A stretch of DNA of 52,899 nt, from positions 1 through 52,899 of the forward strand of contig JACPNO010000039.1 in assembly GCA_016185465.1 (NCBI GenBank), written 5' to 3'. The notes under the pieces are model-generated. The model was not told the origin of the DNA, did not search any database, and saw nothing but the letters and a program-made list of their open reading frames with translations. Positions 21,222-30,021 of the stretch are shown here, one piece after another. A program made the translations under genes and the position numbers. Positions within the stretch are counted from its first letter, which is position 1. Every line of letters begins with the position of its first letter. This DNA is from Candidatus Solibacter usitatus. Its GTDB lineage: Bacteria > Acidobacteriota > Terriglobia > Bryobacterales > Bryobacteraceae.

Positions 21222-21945
21222 AAACGATGACCGGGTCCCGGTTGATCTGCAGTGGAACCGTAACTGTAACGGGGTTCAGTCGCGCCGGCTCCGCTTCGAG
21301 CGGCGCCATTTCAATGCGGATGGCGTAAGGCCAGCGGGGAAGAATCCAGGTGGAGCGCCAGATGTCGAATACGGGCGGCGGGGCCGGCGCCAGGTAGGAG
21401 AAGCGGCAGTAGGCCAGCCGGTCCGCCAGCACGAATGAGCCAGGCCCAATTTCGATGGGGCGGAAGCGGGGAACGGCCGCGCCCAACTCCGAGTCCGGCC
21501 GCAAGCCCATGCAGAGCGTTCCCGCGCCGCGCGGACCGGTGTAAGCCAGCTCGTTGACCACCAGCCGTACGCCCTTGCCTTCGTCGCCTGGAATCACGCG
21601 AAACTCGAGAATTTGCGGCTGGCCGCGCGCCGCGAATTGCAGCGAATAGCTCGAAACCAGGCGCATGGATTGCGGCTCGCCCTGGATGAACGGCAGGCGC
21701 GGCCCGGCCACTCCCGGAACCGGCTCGCAAATCGCCATCACCGGAATGAATCCGGCTAATTGCCGTTGCAGAATTTGTTGGGTGCCGGCGATGCGCCGGT
21801 TGTCCATCAACTTGGTATTGGCTTTATGCAGCGCGCTCAAGCCGATGCGCAGCGCAAACATGATTCCCAGGCTCAGCAGGCTCAGTAGGGACACCGCGAT
21901 CAGCACTTCGATCAGGGTGAGGCCGGCGCGGGAACGGCGTCTCAT
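21208..21945 (-). CDS. gspJ: Type II secretion minor pseudopilin GspJ
   Basis: This 245-residue protein has a type IV prepilin signal MRRRSRAG then LTLIEVLIAVSLLSLL, with Glu at mature position 5, cut by a prepilin peptidase encoded elsewhere. The C-terminal globular domain is large, as usual for GspJ. It overlaps gspI by 4 bp and gspK by 14 bp. The name follows from size, prepilin motif and position. Confidence 0.85.
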   Translation of the reverse strand: MRRRSRAGLTLIEVLIAVSLLSLLSLGIMFALRIGLSALHKANTKLMDNRRIAGTQQILQRQLAGFIPVMAICEPVPGVAGPRLPFIQGEPQSMRLVSSYSLQFAARGQPQILEFRVIPGDEGKGVRLVVNELAYTGPRGAGTLCMGLRPDSELGAAVPRFRPIEIGPGSFVLADRLAYCRFSYLAPAPPPVFDIWRSTWILPRWPYAIRIEMAPLEAEPARLNPVTVTVPLQINRDPVIVYGDT

Positions 21946-22394
21946 TGCGGCTCTTCCAACGGCGGGGCGATGATACCCGCGGTCGATTCATTGGGGCGCC
22001 GTGGCCGGCGGCGAAAGGCCTCCAGCGTATAAGTGCGCCGGTTGGGGCCGGCCTGCCACCAGATTTCCAGCTCGATGCGTTCCAGGATAGGCTGGCCCAC
22101 ACCTACGCCGCGCGGCGCTTCGAAGAGTGCCAAACGCGCCCGCCAGCCGGCCTCGGCCCCGCCCATCAGCGCGGGATCGAAGGGCCCCTGGAGAAGGGTC
22201 AGCGTCGGCAGGTGCGAATCGGCCAGCATGGCGTCCATCTTGGCGCGGCCGAGGATTACGGCGCGATCGTAATCGGTGAGACGCGCCGCGTTGCGCAGCG
22301 AAGTCGAAATGCCGCCAAGCAGCCCCACCACGGCGATGCCCATGATGACGGTGGCGACCATGACTTCGAGCAGCGTAAAGCCGCGCTGTTTCAC
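21942..22394 (-). CDS. gspI: Type II secretion minor pseudopilin GspI
   Basis: This 150-residue protein starts at a GTG. The prepilin signal VKQRG then FTLLEVMVATVIMGIAVVGLL begins there, a GGAGG ribosome site lies 4 nt upstream, and the GTGA overlaps the gspH stop by 4 bp. Upstream in-frame codons back to 22562 lie inside gspH and encode no prepilin feature. Glu5 of the mature protein is present. It should form the tip complex with GspJ and GspK. Confidence 0.88.
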   Translation of the reverse strand: MKQRGFTLLEVMVATVIMGIAVVGLLGGISTSLRNAARLTDYDRAVILGRAKMDAMLADSHLPTLTLLQGPFDPALMGGAEAGWRARLALFEAPRGVGVGQPILERIELEIWWQAGPNRRTYTLEAFRRRPRRPNESTAGIIAPPLEEPQ

Positions 22395-22882
22395 GGAGCC
22401 TCCACGCGCTCGATATCCGGCACGCCGGTGATGGGGTTCACGCGGACGATGCGCCGCGCGCCTTTGCGATTGGCAATCTCTACACCCAGGCGGGGGACGG
22501 TTGAGCCCGGCAGCAGCAGAAAATGGCGCGGCTGATTGTCTTCTTCCGGAAGTTTGGGCCACACGGCCACGATTTTGACGCCGTCCGGCATGCTCAGCGA
22601 GCGCGTGAAGCCGGCTTCGCTCGATGCCAGCGACAAGGAATTATCTTGTACCGACACGATGATCTCCATCGCCAGCTGGCGCCGCTCGGCGCGATTCATC
22701 GCGCCATTCAGCAGGCCGACAATGGAATCGGTGGCGGAATTCAAACGCAGGCTTTCCAGGCCCGATGCCACCGAAGGAAACGAAATGCCGGCGATGAGGC
22801 CTACGATCGTCACCACGATCAGCATCTCGACCAGCGTGACACCGGCATCTTTCGCCGCGCTGCGCCGCCTGCCCAGGGTCAT
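22391..22882 (-). CDS. gspH: Type II secretion minor pseudopilin GspH
   Basis: This 163-residue protein has prepilin signal KDAG then VTLVEMLIVVTIVGLIAGIS with Glu5, and a C-terminal domain starting with a long helix (ESLRLNSATDSIVGLLNGAM) and followed by a beta-rich GspH part. It overlaps gspG by 4 bp and gspI by 4 bp. Confidence 0.85.
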   Translation of the reverse strand: MTLGRRRSAAKDAGVTLVEMLIVVTIVGLIAGISFPSVASGLESLRLNSATDSIVGLLNGAMNRAERRQLAMEIIVSVQDNSLSLASSEAGFTRSLSMPDGVKIVAVWPKLPEEDNQPRHFLLLPGSTVPRLGVEIANRKGARRIVRVNPITGVPDIERVEAP

Positions 22883-23313
22883 TGACTCTTCCAGCTCACC
22901 ACGTCGCCGTTAATTCCCTCGCCGCCAGGCTGGCCATCGGCGCCTAGCGAAATCAAATCCGGCTCGTCGCCATGTTCGCCGGGATACTTGTAGAGGTACG
23001 GCCGGCCCCAGGGATCGACCGGAATATCCTGCGGCAGGTAAGGGCCCTGCCACTGGTTGGCTTCGGCGGGCTTGATGCGCAGGGCTTGCAGGCCTTCTTC
23101 GGTCGTGGGAAACGTTCCCGTATCCAGTTTGTAGGCGCCGAGCGCAGTCATAAAGGAATTGATCTGCGCGCGGGCGGCCGTTACTCGCGCCGCATCGCTG
23201 CGGCGCAACATGCGCGGGGCGACCAGCGCCGCGAACAGCGCGATGATGGTCACCACCACCAGCATTTCGATCAGCGTTACGCCGGCATTGCCTCTTCGTC
23301 TTCGTTGCTTCAT
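22879..23313 (-). CDS. gspG: Type II secretion major pseudopilin GspG
   Basis: This 144-residue major subunit of the pseudopilus has prepilin signal RRGNAG then VTLIEMLVVVTIIALFAALV with Glu5. It also has the diagnostic GspG sequence: LDTGTFPTTEEGLQALR, then GPYLPQDIPVDPWGRPYLYK and a DLISLGADGQPGGEG segment near the C-terminus, corresponding to the calcium-binding loop. It lies 3 bp after gspF and overlaps gspH by 4 bp. Confidence 0.95.
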   Translation of the reverse strand: MKQRRRRGNAGVTLIEMLVVVTIIALFAALVAPRMLRRSDAARVTAARAQINSFMTALGAYKLDTGTFPTTEEGLQALRIKPAEANQWQGPYLPQDIPVDPWGRPYLYKYPGEHGDEPDLISLGADGQPGGEGINGDVVSWKSQ

Positions 23314-23316
23314 GAT

Positions 23317-24525
23317 TTACACCGCCACGTCGTTGATGCTCGTGATGGCGAGCAGCATGCTGAGAATCATCGCGCCCACCATCACACCCATGATGAGAAT
23401 CACCAGGGGCTCGAACAGAGCTGTAAAACGTTTGATCGCCGCGCGCGTATCGGCATCGTAGATTTCCGCCATGCGCTTGAACATCTGATCCAGCCGGCCG
23501 GTCTCTTCGCCGACGGTTAATAAATGCGCGGCCAGCGGCGGAAACACGCCGGATTTGCGGATGGGCCCGGCAATGCCTTCGCCGCGTTTGACGCCTTGCG
23601 CCACCGCGGTCAGCGCGCCGGCAATGAGACGGTTGTTCAGAATGGCCGCCGAGATGCCGATCGATTGCACCAGCGGCACTGAATTCGCCACCAGCGTGGC
23701 CATGGCGCTGGCGAAGCGCGCCGTCTCGGCCTTGCGCAGCGCGTCGCCCAGCAGCGGAATGCGCAGTCGCAGCGTGTCCCACCAGAGCCGGCCGCCAGGT
23801 GTGGCGATGTAATAGCGAAATCCGATGATGATCGCCGTGAGGGCCAGCGCCGCCATCCACCAGTAGTCTTGAACGATTTCGCTCAGCTCCAGCATGATCA
23901 GCATGGGCGTGGGCGTTTTCATGCGCGATTCCGAGAACACGGTCGCGAAGCGCGGCACCACGAAGTTGAGCAAAACGAAAATCGATCCCAAGCCCACCAG
24001 CGCCAGCAGCGTGGGGTAGATCATGGCCGAGATGATATAACTGCGCAGATCGTCGCGAGAGCGTTCGAAATCCGCCAGACGGTCGAAAACGCCCGCCAGG
24101 CTGCCGGAGGCTTCTCCGGCGCGCACCATGTTGACGTAGAGGCCGGAAAAATAATCCGGATGCACAGCCAGGCTGTCGGCCAGGGTCTTGCCGCCTTTGA
24201 GCACGCGCAGAATATCCGACACGATGAAGCGAAAATGCGGACGCTCGGTGAGCTCGCTGGTAATCGAGAGCGCGCGGTCGACGGGAATGCCGGCGTTCAG
24301 CAGCGTGGAAAGCTCCTGCGTGAAGAACAGCACGTCGCGCCGCTTGCCCTGTATCAGCGCCGGCAGTTTCAGTTGGAACGATTTTTTTTGCTCGGCGCCG
24401 ACGTAGATGGGCGTGAGCCCTTGCTTGCGCAGCTCAAGCGCGACGGCCTTTTCGGTTTCGGCCGTGAAGCTGCCCGTGCGCAGCCGGCCATCGGTGGCGA
24501 CTGCCCGGAAGAAGAACGTGGACAT
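23317..24525 (-). CDS. gspF: Type II secretion inner-membrane protein GspF
   Basis: This 402-residue protein has an N-terminal cytoplasmic domain and two tandem T2SSF domains (about 65-190 and 270-392), each with helices, and three main membrane segments near 165-190, 215-235 and 370-395. It anchors the GspE ATPase to the platform. ATG and the gspE stop share one base (TGATG), so translation is coupled. Confidence 0.93.
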   Translation of the reverse strand: MSTFFFRAVATDGRLRTGSFTAETEKAVALELRKQGLTPIYVGAEQKKSFQLKLPALIQGKRRDVLFFTQELSTLLNAGIPVDRALSITSELTERPHFRFIVSDILRVLKGGKTLADSLAVHPDYFSGLYVNMVRAGEASGSLAGVFDRLADFERSRDDLRSYIISAMIYPTLLALVGLGSIFVLLNFVVPRFATVFSESRMKTPTPMLIMLELSEIVQDYWWMAALALTAIIIGFRYYIATPGGRLWWDTLRLRIPLLGDALRKAETARFASAMATLVANSVPLVQSIGISAAILNNRLIAGALTAVAQGVKRGEGIAGPIRKSGVFPPLAAHLLTVGEETGRLDQMFKRMAEIYDADTRAAIKRFTALFEPLVILIMGVMVGAMILSMLLAITSINDVAV

Positions 24526-26027
24526 CAGAATTCCTGAGTGACTCGCGTCACTTCGGCGGCGGTGGTGACGCCCTCTTTCACTTTGGCCCAGCCGTCTTCG
24601 CGCAGCGAGCGCATGCCGCGGCGGCGGGCGGCTCCGGTGATGCGGGCCGCGTCTTCATTGGCCATGATGAGCCCGCGCATCTCGTCGTCGAGCTCCATCA
24701 TTTCGAAGATGCCCATGCGCCCGGAGTAGCCGGCGCCATTGCAATGCCCGCATCCGGCTCCGCGCCAGGTTTCAATCAGGTTGCCTTCGGGCGACATGAC
24801 CTTTCCGGCGGAGGTCTTGCAGTTTTTGCAGATGATGCGCACCAGACGCTGCGCCAGCACCGCTACCAGCGACGAGGTGATCAGATAATTTTCCACGCCC
24901 ATGTCGGTAAGCCGCGAAATCGCGCTGGGCGCGTCGTTGGTATGCAGCGTGGAGTACACAAAATGGCCGGTGAGCGCGGCGCGGATGGCGACATCGGCGG
25001 TCTCGCGGTCGCGGATTTCCCCCACCATGATCACGTCCGGATCCTGGCGCACGATATGGCGCAGCCCGGATGCGAAAGTCAGCCCGATGGTCGGATTCAC
25101 GTGAATCTGGTTGATGCCGTCCATCTGATATTCCACCGGATCTTCGATGGTGATGATCTTCTTGTCGGGAATATTGATGCGCTTCAAGGCCGAATAGAGA
25201 GTGGTCGATTTGCCGCTGCCGGTAGGCCCGGTGACCAGAAAAATGCCGTGGGGCAGGGTAGTGTAATGCTCCATGCGCGCCAGCATACGATCGTCGAAAC
25301 CCAGGCGCTGCAGATCGTAGAAATCGCCGGCCGAGCGATCGAGCAGGCGCATCACCACGCTTTCGCCATAAAGCGTGGGCAGAGTGGAAACGCGCAAATC
25401 CACTTCGCGGCCCAGGATCTTGAGCTTGATGCGCCCGTCTTGCGGGAGCCGCCTTTCGGCGATGTTGAGCTTGGCCATGAGCTTCAGCCGGGAGACGATG
25501 GCCGCTTTCAATTCGCGCGGCGGCGGCTCCTGGTTGAACAGCACGCCGTCCACGCGGTAGCGGACGCGAAATTCTTTTTCGAAAGGCTCGATGTGAATGT
25601 CACTGGCGCGCTTTTCGACGGCTTGCGCGATCATAGCGTTGACCAGCCGGATGACCGGCGCTTCGCTCGCCATGTCGCGCAGATGCTCAAGGTCTTCGCC
25701 GGCGGCGTTGGGATCGGCGTCGAGGTCGAGCGAGCCTTGCTTCTCGGCTTCGCCGTAATACCTTTCGATGGCGTCGGCGATTTCCTGCTCTCCGGCTAGC
25801 GCGGTCTTGACCCGCAGCCGGCAGAACCCGCGCACGGCCGCGATGGTTTCGAAATCCAGCGGATCGGCCATGGCCAGGGTGAGCAGCTTGTCGCCGCGCT
25901 CGCGCTGCAATTCCAGGGCCTGGTCGAGATCTTCGGCGGTAATCAGCCGGCGCTCGATCAGCATTTCGCCCAAGCGCAGCGGGCCGTTTTCACCCACTAC
26001 GCGCAGAGCCACCGGCGGCAAGCTCAT
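24525..26027 (-). CDS. gspE: Type II secretion ATPase GspE
   Basis: This 500-residue hexameric ATPase powers pseudopilus assembly. An MshEN-like N-terminal domain (about 10-130) precedes the ATPase core: Walker A GPTGSGKST at 267-275, the Asp box ITIEDPVEYQ, Walker B-like DVIMVGEIRDRETA and the His box HTND. A tetracysteine zinc module (C400-x2-C403 ... C-x2-C near 431) is intact, typical of GspE/PilB. The start codon directly abuts the stop of the upstream gene (TAGATG), binding the secretion genes to the sigma/anti-sigma unit. Confidence 0.96.
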   Translation of the reverse strand: MSLPPVALRVVGENGPLRLGEMLIERRLITAEDLDQALELQRERGDKLLTLAMADPLDFETIAAVRGFCRLRVKTALAGEQEIADAIERYYGEAEKQGSLDLDADPNAAGEDLEHLRDMASEAPVIRLVNAMIAQAVEKRASDIHIEPFEKEFRVRYRVDGVLFNQEPPPRELKAAIVSRLKLMAKLNIAERRLPQDGRIKLKILGREVDLRVSTLPTLYGESVVMRLLDRSAGDFYDLQRLGFDDRMLARMEHYTTLPHGIFLVTGPTGSGKSTTLYSALKRINIPDKKIITIEDPVEYQMDGINQIHVNPTIGLTFASGLRHIVRQDPDVIMVGEIRDRETADVAIRAALTGHFVYSTLHTNDAPSAISRLTDMGVENYLITSSLVAVLAQRLVRIICKNCKTSAGKVMSPEGNLIETWRGAGCGHCNGAGYSGRMGIFEMMELDDEMRGLIMANEDAARITGAARRRGMRSLREDGWAKVKEGVTTAAEVTRVTQEF

Positions 26028-26570
26028 CTAAAACTCTTGCACCTGGACGACGGAATCCAACTCGGCTTTGTTGCCGCCGCGATAGGCGTCGAGAAGCTTC
26101 TGGCGCGGCGCCTGCATTACGATTTGCGCCGGAAGGCCGGTGGTATCTTCCCAGCCGTAGTAGAACAGGGTGACGCCGAGGGCGATCTGCTCGTTGCCTG
26201 GTACGGTGTCGAGCGATCCGGCGGAGGCCAGCAGCATCTCCCGCATATTCTTCTTCAGCACCGGCAGCCGCTCAAGCTTGGTAGTGTGCACCTGGGCCGC
26301 GTAGGCTTTGGGAATGGTCTGCTGAAATGGGCTGGTATTGGTAGTGATCAGCAGATTTACCTCGGTGGTGAAAACTACGCCGAAGCCCTGCAAATACACG
26401 CCGCGGGTGACGCCCAATAGATCGTAGGGGGCCTTCGCGTCGAGGGTTTGAATGCGTTTGTTAAAGCTCTTCTCCATCGGTTGGAGGGCCGCGCGGGTGA
26501 CGCGCGTATCAGCCACCGTCGCCGCCAATGCAGTGGCCACCAGGGCGGCCGAAAGAACGATGCGTTTCAT
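26028..26570 (-). CDS. Exported protein of unknown function in the sigma/gsp operon
   Basis: This 180-residue protein has a signal peptide (1-20, MKRIVLSAALVATALAATVA). I do not recognise the family. The mature part has a YLQGFGVVFTTEVNLLIT strand-rich segment and a YYGWEDTTGLPAQIVMQAPR segment. There are no cysteines and no catalytic-looking motif. It overlaps the anti-sigma gene by 4 bp and abuts gspE with no gap, so it is co-expressed with both. It could be a periplasmic sensor for the sigma/anti-sigma pair or a secretion accessory; this is inference from position only. Confidence 0.8.
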   Translation of the reverse strand: MKRIVLSAALVATALAATVADTRVTRAALQPMEKSFNKRIQTLDAKAPYDLLGVTRGVYLQGFGVVFTTEVNLLITTNTSPFQQTIPKAYAAQVHTTKLERLPVLKKNMREMLLASAGSLDTVPGNEQIALGVTLFYYGWEDTTGLPAQIVMQAPRQKLLDAYRGGNKAELDSVVQVQEF

Positions 26571-27145
26571 CTTGTTCCTTTCACAAAATCGTTGCTCGCC
26601 ATCAACATCACGTTGTAGCGTTTTTGGATAACCGATATCTGATCGTCGACCGCCCGCATGTCGGCTTGACGCTGCAGCGTATAACGCTCTTCAGCGGCCG
26701 CCAGCAGTTCGGCGGTCTGGCGCGTCTGCCGGGCTTCAAGCTGAGCCACATTTTGCGCGATAGCGCTCTGCACCGCTGCTTGCACGCGCTGGGCGATTTC
26801 GCTTTCACTGAGCGATGCTCCCGCCGGGCGGTGCGACGCGAAAAAGATCAGCGCGCCTGCCAGCACGGTCGCGGAGGCAAATCCCAGCCGCGCCGCCGAG
26901 CCCCAGAAATCGCGCCACAGGCCCCGCGCGAGCGATGGCTCGAATACTTTGTCGGAGACGAAGGCGATGCGCTGGGGAATTTCTTCGTCGCGCAGGCTGG
27001 CCAGAGCCACTCCCGTGATGCGCAGGCGGTCGAGCTCGTCCCGGCATCCGGCGCAGGTCTTCACGTGGCGGTCCACTTGCCCGGCCTGTTCGGCGTCGAG
27101 CTCCTGCAGAAAATAATCGCGCAAATCGAATGGCGAACAACTCAT
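26567..27145 (-). CDS. Zinc-finger anti-sigma factor
   Basis: This 192-residue membrane protein has an N-terminal zinc anti-sigma motif (H27-x3-C31-x2-C34, HVKTCAGC), a membrane helix (about 87-106) and an extracytoplasmic coiled-coil tail (about 115-180, rich in Ala/Gln/Glu/Arg). Such proteins hold an ECF sigma factor at the membrane until a signal releases it. It overlaps the sigma gene by 4 bp, the usual arrangement for a cognate pair, and overlaps the next gene by 4 bp. Confidence 0.88.
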   Translation of the reverse strand: MSCSPFDLRDYFLQELDAEQAGQVDRHVKTCAGCRDELDRLRITGVALASLRDEEIPQRIAFVSDKVFEPSLARGLWRDFWGSAARLGFASATVLAGALIFFASHRPAGASLSESEIAQRVQAAVQSAIAQNVAQLEARQTRQTAELLAAAEERYTLQRQADMRAVDDQISVIQKRYNVMLMASNDFVKGTR

Positions 27146-27699
27146 GATGCACCTCTACTCTTCACGGGAGCGAGCTCAGCTTTGAGCTGCTCGAGCGCTG
27201 TGTATAAACGGGATTTCACGGTCGAGACCGGCGTGGAAAGAATTTCCGCGATTTCCTCGAACTTGAAGCCCTGGTAAATCTTGAGGACCACGGCCTCCCG
27301 CTGGTCGCCCGGCAAGCGGGAAAGCGCTGTTGCCACCGCAATCGAAAGCTCCGGCGGAAATGCCGTGCCGCGCGCGGGAAGTTCATTTTCCGCCCCTTCC
27401 GGCAAATTATCGGCGGCGGCCGGCGAGTGTTTCCGCAGCAGCGAGTAAGCCTCGTTATGGGCGATACGGAACAGCCAGGGAGCAAACCGGGCGGGATCGT
27501 CGAGTTTCCGTAAGTTGAGATACGCTTTCAAGAAAACGTCCTGGCTCAGGTCCAGCGCATCTTCCCGCTGCCCCACAATGCGCAGCAGGTAATTGAAGAC
27601 GCGTTTTTCCCAGCGGGAAACCAGGAGGTTGTAAGCCTCGACGTTGCCCCGGCGCGCCTCGCGAATCAGGTCGGCGTCCTCGGCCGCCCGAAAGATCAA
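27142..27699 (-). CDS. ECF-type RNA polymerase sigma factor
   Basis: This 185-residue sigma factor has region 2 at about 20-90 (YNLLVSRWEKRVFNYLLRIV, DALDLSQDVFLKAY) and region 4 at about 120-175 (LPGDQREAVVLKIYQGFKFEEIA with the TPVSTVKSRLYTALEQLK recognition helix). The start is TTG: an AGGAG ribosome site lies 8 nt before it. It is first in a 13-gene operon running through gspD, so it probably controls its own operon and others. Its promoter was not found; 27700-27861 holds a spacer with a REP element. Confidence 0.93.
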   Translation of the reverse strand: MIFRAAEDADLIREARRGNVEAYNLLVSRWEKRVFNYLLRIVGQREDALDLSQDVFLKAYLNLRKLDDPARFAPWLFRIAHNEAYSLLRKHSPAAADNLPEGAENELPARGTAFPPELSIAVATALSRLPGDQREAVVLKIYQGFKFEEIAEILSTPVSTVKSRLYTALEQLKAELAPVKSRGAS

Positions 27700-27827
27700 T
27701 GCTCTGGCTCCTGGTTGAGATGACGCTAGCAGCGTGCAAAAAGTCGGAAACGACGGTCAGATATTAGTGTAGCGGAAGGGGACAGGGGGAGGATTGCGAG
27801 TTGCCGGTTCTGAAACGAACACTCATG

Positions 27828-27851
27828 TAGGGGCGGGTTTCAAACCCGCCC
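27828..27851. repeat. REP-like palindrome, GGGCGGGTTTCAAACCCGCCC family
   Basis: A 21-nt perfect palindrome around TTTCAAA, preceded by GTAG. It is the same sequence as at 37781-37805 and the inverse of 37603-37627. It lies between the TPR gene 3' end and the sigma gene 5' end, so it separates two minus-strand units. Confidence 0.9.
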
Positions 27852-27861
27852 TTTGCAAGCG

Positions 27862-29133
27862 TTAACCCTGCCGGGAGGCCCCGCGGATCGATTTCGCCCG
27901 CGCTTCCAGGCGCGTGGCTTCGCCTTTACGCTTCATGTCGCGCAGCATGGCGGCGTATTTTTCGAGCGCCGGCAGCAGGACGGGGCTACGGGGCCCGTCG
28001 GTCCGTTCGAGAATACCGAGCGCGCGGCGATAGAGCGGTTCTGCCCTGGAGTAGCGGCTGTCGCCATGATACAGATCGGCCAGCGTGTAAAGATGGCGGG
28101 CAAAATCGCGGCTTTCGCGTCCCAGGCGTTTCTCCCAGATGGGCAGCGCCTGCTCGTAGAACGCCTCGGCTTCGCTGTTGCGGCCCTGCGCATGACAGGA
28201 CTTGGCCAACCCAAACAGCACGGCGGCGACTTCGCCATCCTGAGGTCCGACGGTCCTTTCGAGAATAGCGAGCGCGCGCCGGTAGAGCGGCTCGGCGGTG
28301 GAGGGCCGGCCCTGCTTGTCGTAGACGCTAGCCAGATTGTTTAGGGCGGTGGCCACTTGTAGGTGTTCCAATCCCAGCGCGCTCTCGGCGATGGCGAGCG
28401 ACTCGCGCAGCAATTGTTCGGCCTCGGTGAATTGGCCGCGCGCCGCCTTTACGGTTGCCAGATTGTTCAGGGCGTTGGCGAGCGCCGCGTGGTTGGGTCC
28501 AAGCGCCTGCCGGCGGATCTGAATCGTTCGGAGATAGAGCGCTTCGGCATCCTCGTAACGCCCTTGCGCGGCGAGCAGCGTGCCCTGATTGTTCAACACC
28601 AGCGCGGTGCGCGGATGCTCCGGCCCCAGCGCGGCTTCGCACGTCTCGAGCGCTTGCCGGTAGAGCGGCTCGGCCTCGGCGTAACGGCCGCGGGCGCGAT
28701 AAAGTTCGGCAAGATTGTTGAGGGTGTCGGCGAGATCGGCGGGATTGCCGCCCGGAAGCCGCTGCCGTATGGCCAGCGCGCCGCGATAGGTGGCCTCGGC
28801 ATCCTGCCAGCGGCCCATCTTGGCGTGGGCGCCCGCCAGATTGTTTAGCGTGTTGGCCAGTTCGGCGTGCTCAGGGCCGCCGGCCTGCATCCAAAACGCC
28901 AGCGAATTCTGCAGCAGCGTTTCCGCTTCGGGGTAGCGGCCCATGTCGTAGTAGAGCGCTCCCAGCGTGTTCGAACAGGTGGCCATGGCGCGGGCGCCGG
29001 CTCCGGATATCTCGGCATTTTGCAGGGCAGCCAGCGCGGCTTTTTCCGCGGCGGCGTAATCGCGGGGCTGGGGCAGCTCCGCCAGCAGGCTTGCGCACAG
29101 GGACATCGCCAGAATCGGGAGAGCGCGGGTCAT
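27862..29133 (-). CDS. Exported tetratricopeptide-repeat protein (kinesin light chain-like)
   Basis: This protein is about 423 residues long from the ATG at 29133. I prefer this start because it opens a signal peptide (MTRALPILAMSLCASLLAEL); a TTG at 29193 would add 20 residues without export character. About eight 42-residue TPR units follow with the kinesin-light-chain pattern (ANTLNNLAGAHAKMGRWQDAEATYRGALAI). These form a superhelix that binds partner proteins. No enzyme domain is attached. It is divergent from the hypothetical gene at 29228. Confidence 0.85.
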   Translation of the reverse strand: MTRALPILAMSLCASLLAELPQPRDYAAAEKAALAALQNAEISGAGARAMATCSNTLGALYYDMGRYPEAETLLQNSLAFWMQAGGPEHAELANTLNNLAGAHAKMGRWQDAEATYRGALAIRQRLPGGNPADLADTLNNLAELYRARGRYAEAEPLYRQALETCEAALGPEHPRTALVLNNQGTLLAAQGRYEDAEALYLRTIQIRRQALGPNHAALANALNNLATVKAARGQFTEAEQLLRESLAIAESALGLEHLQVATALNNLASVYDKQGRPSTAEPLYRRALAILERTVGPQDGEVAAVLFGLAKSCHAQGRNSEAEAFYEQALPIWEKRLGRESRDFARHLYTLADLYHGDSRYSRAEPLYRRALGILERTDGPRSPVLLPALEKYAAMLRDMKRKGEATRLEARAKSIRGASRQG

Positions 29134-29227
29134 GCTGCTATGACGCGCAATTTCACCGGAGGCACCGCGGCTGCAAAGAAGTTTACGCAACAAAAATGCT
29201 TCAAATTGATTTAGGATTTAAGGCAAG

Positions 29228-29917
29228 ATGACGCGAAAAATCCCACTGGCGGCAGCGGCAGCGCCACTCGGCCCCGCCCGACTCCGCTCCGCGGATCTGA
29301 AGCGCTCTCTCGACGCCCTGAAAATTTACGGCCTGCTCCTGATGACGGATGCGAGCCTGCCCAGCGTCGCCGGATTGGTGGCCGGCGGCCCGGTGCGCGG
29401 ATCCTGGTGGGCCCATCCTCAATCTCACGCCATCTACGCGGTGCTGATGAAAATGGAGCACGATTCCGCAATCCTCACGATGAAGCTGATTTCCTCGAAA
29501 GTGACTTTTGTCCACCGGTCGCTTTGGCCGGCCGCGATCGGCGTGGCCAGCGCGCGGGAACCCTGGCAGACGAAGGCGCTCACGCGCGACGCGCGGGCCC
29601 TGCTGGCGGAGATCAACCGGCGTGGTGAAATGCGCGCCGACGGCCTTCCGGGCCTGGTCACCCGCGAACTGGAAAACGCCCTGCTGGTTCACGCCGAAGA
29701 GTTTCACACCGAAACCGGCGCTCACGGAAAACGGCTGCAAACGTGGGAGCACTGGGCGCGGCTCGCCGGGTTTGCCGGCGACCCACTGCCGGCGGATGAA
29801 GCCAGGGCCGCGCTCGAAGGCGTGCTGGAACGCCTCAACCGCGAATTTCAAGCGGCGGGACGCCTCCCCTGGCAAACCGGCGTTCGCCCCAAGAAACGCG
29901 CGCCACGCCGCGGATAA
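29228..29917 (+). CDS. Conserved hypothetical protein with WWAHP motif
   Basis: This 229-residue soluble protein has no signal peptide. The segments GSWWAHPQSHAIYAVL, AILTMKLISSKVTFVHRSLWP and ASAREPWQT recur, as I recall, in a group of uncharacterised proteins, but I know no function. The conserved Trp/His pairs suggest a binding pocket. An AAGG ribosome site precedes the ATG. The C-terminus is basic (RPKKRAPRRG). It is transcribed alone, divergent from the TPR gene. Confidence 0.75.
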   Translation: MTRKIPLAAAAAPLGPARLRSADLKRSLDALKIYGLLLMTDASLPSVAGLVAGGPVRGSWWAHPQSHAIYAVLMKMEHDSAILTMKLISSKVTFVHRSLWPAAIGVASAREPWQTKALTRDARALLAEINRRGEMRADGLPGLVTRELENALLVHAEEFHTETGAHGKRLQTWEHWARLAGFAGDPLPADEARAALEGVLERLNREFQAAGRLPWQTGVRPKKRAPRRG

Positions 29918-30021
29918 GGAGCCTGCTGCCGCCTCCACAGCCCAGTGGGGTTTACTTTTTCCCAACGCCGGAATATATTGATTCATTGCGCGGTATTAGA
30001 ATTCTTAAAGGAGCAAAAACG

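Noticed and set aside
22395-22562. ATG-initiated longer form of GspI.
   Set aside because: The prepilin signal begins at the GTG at 22394, which has a GGAGG site and the 4-bp overlap typical of this operon.
24744-25799. A 351-residue plus-strand ORF opposite gspE.
   Set aside because: Antisense shadow of a well-supported ATPase gene; no ribosome site or recognisable motif.
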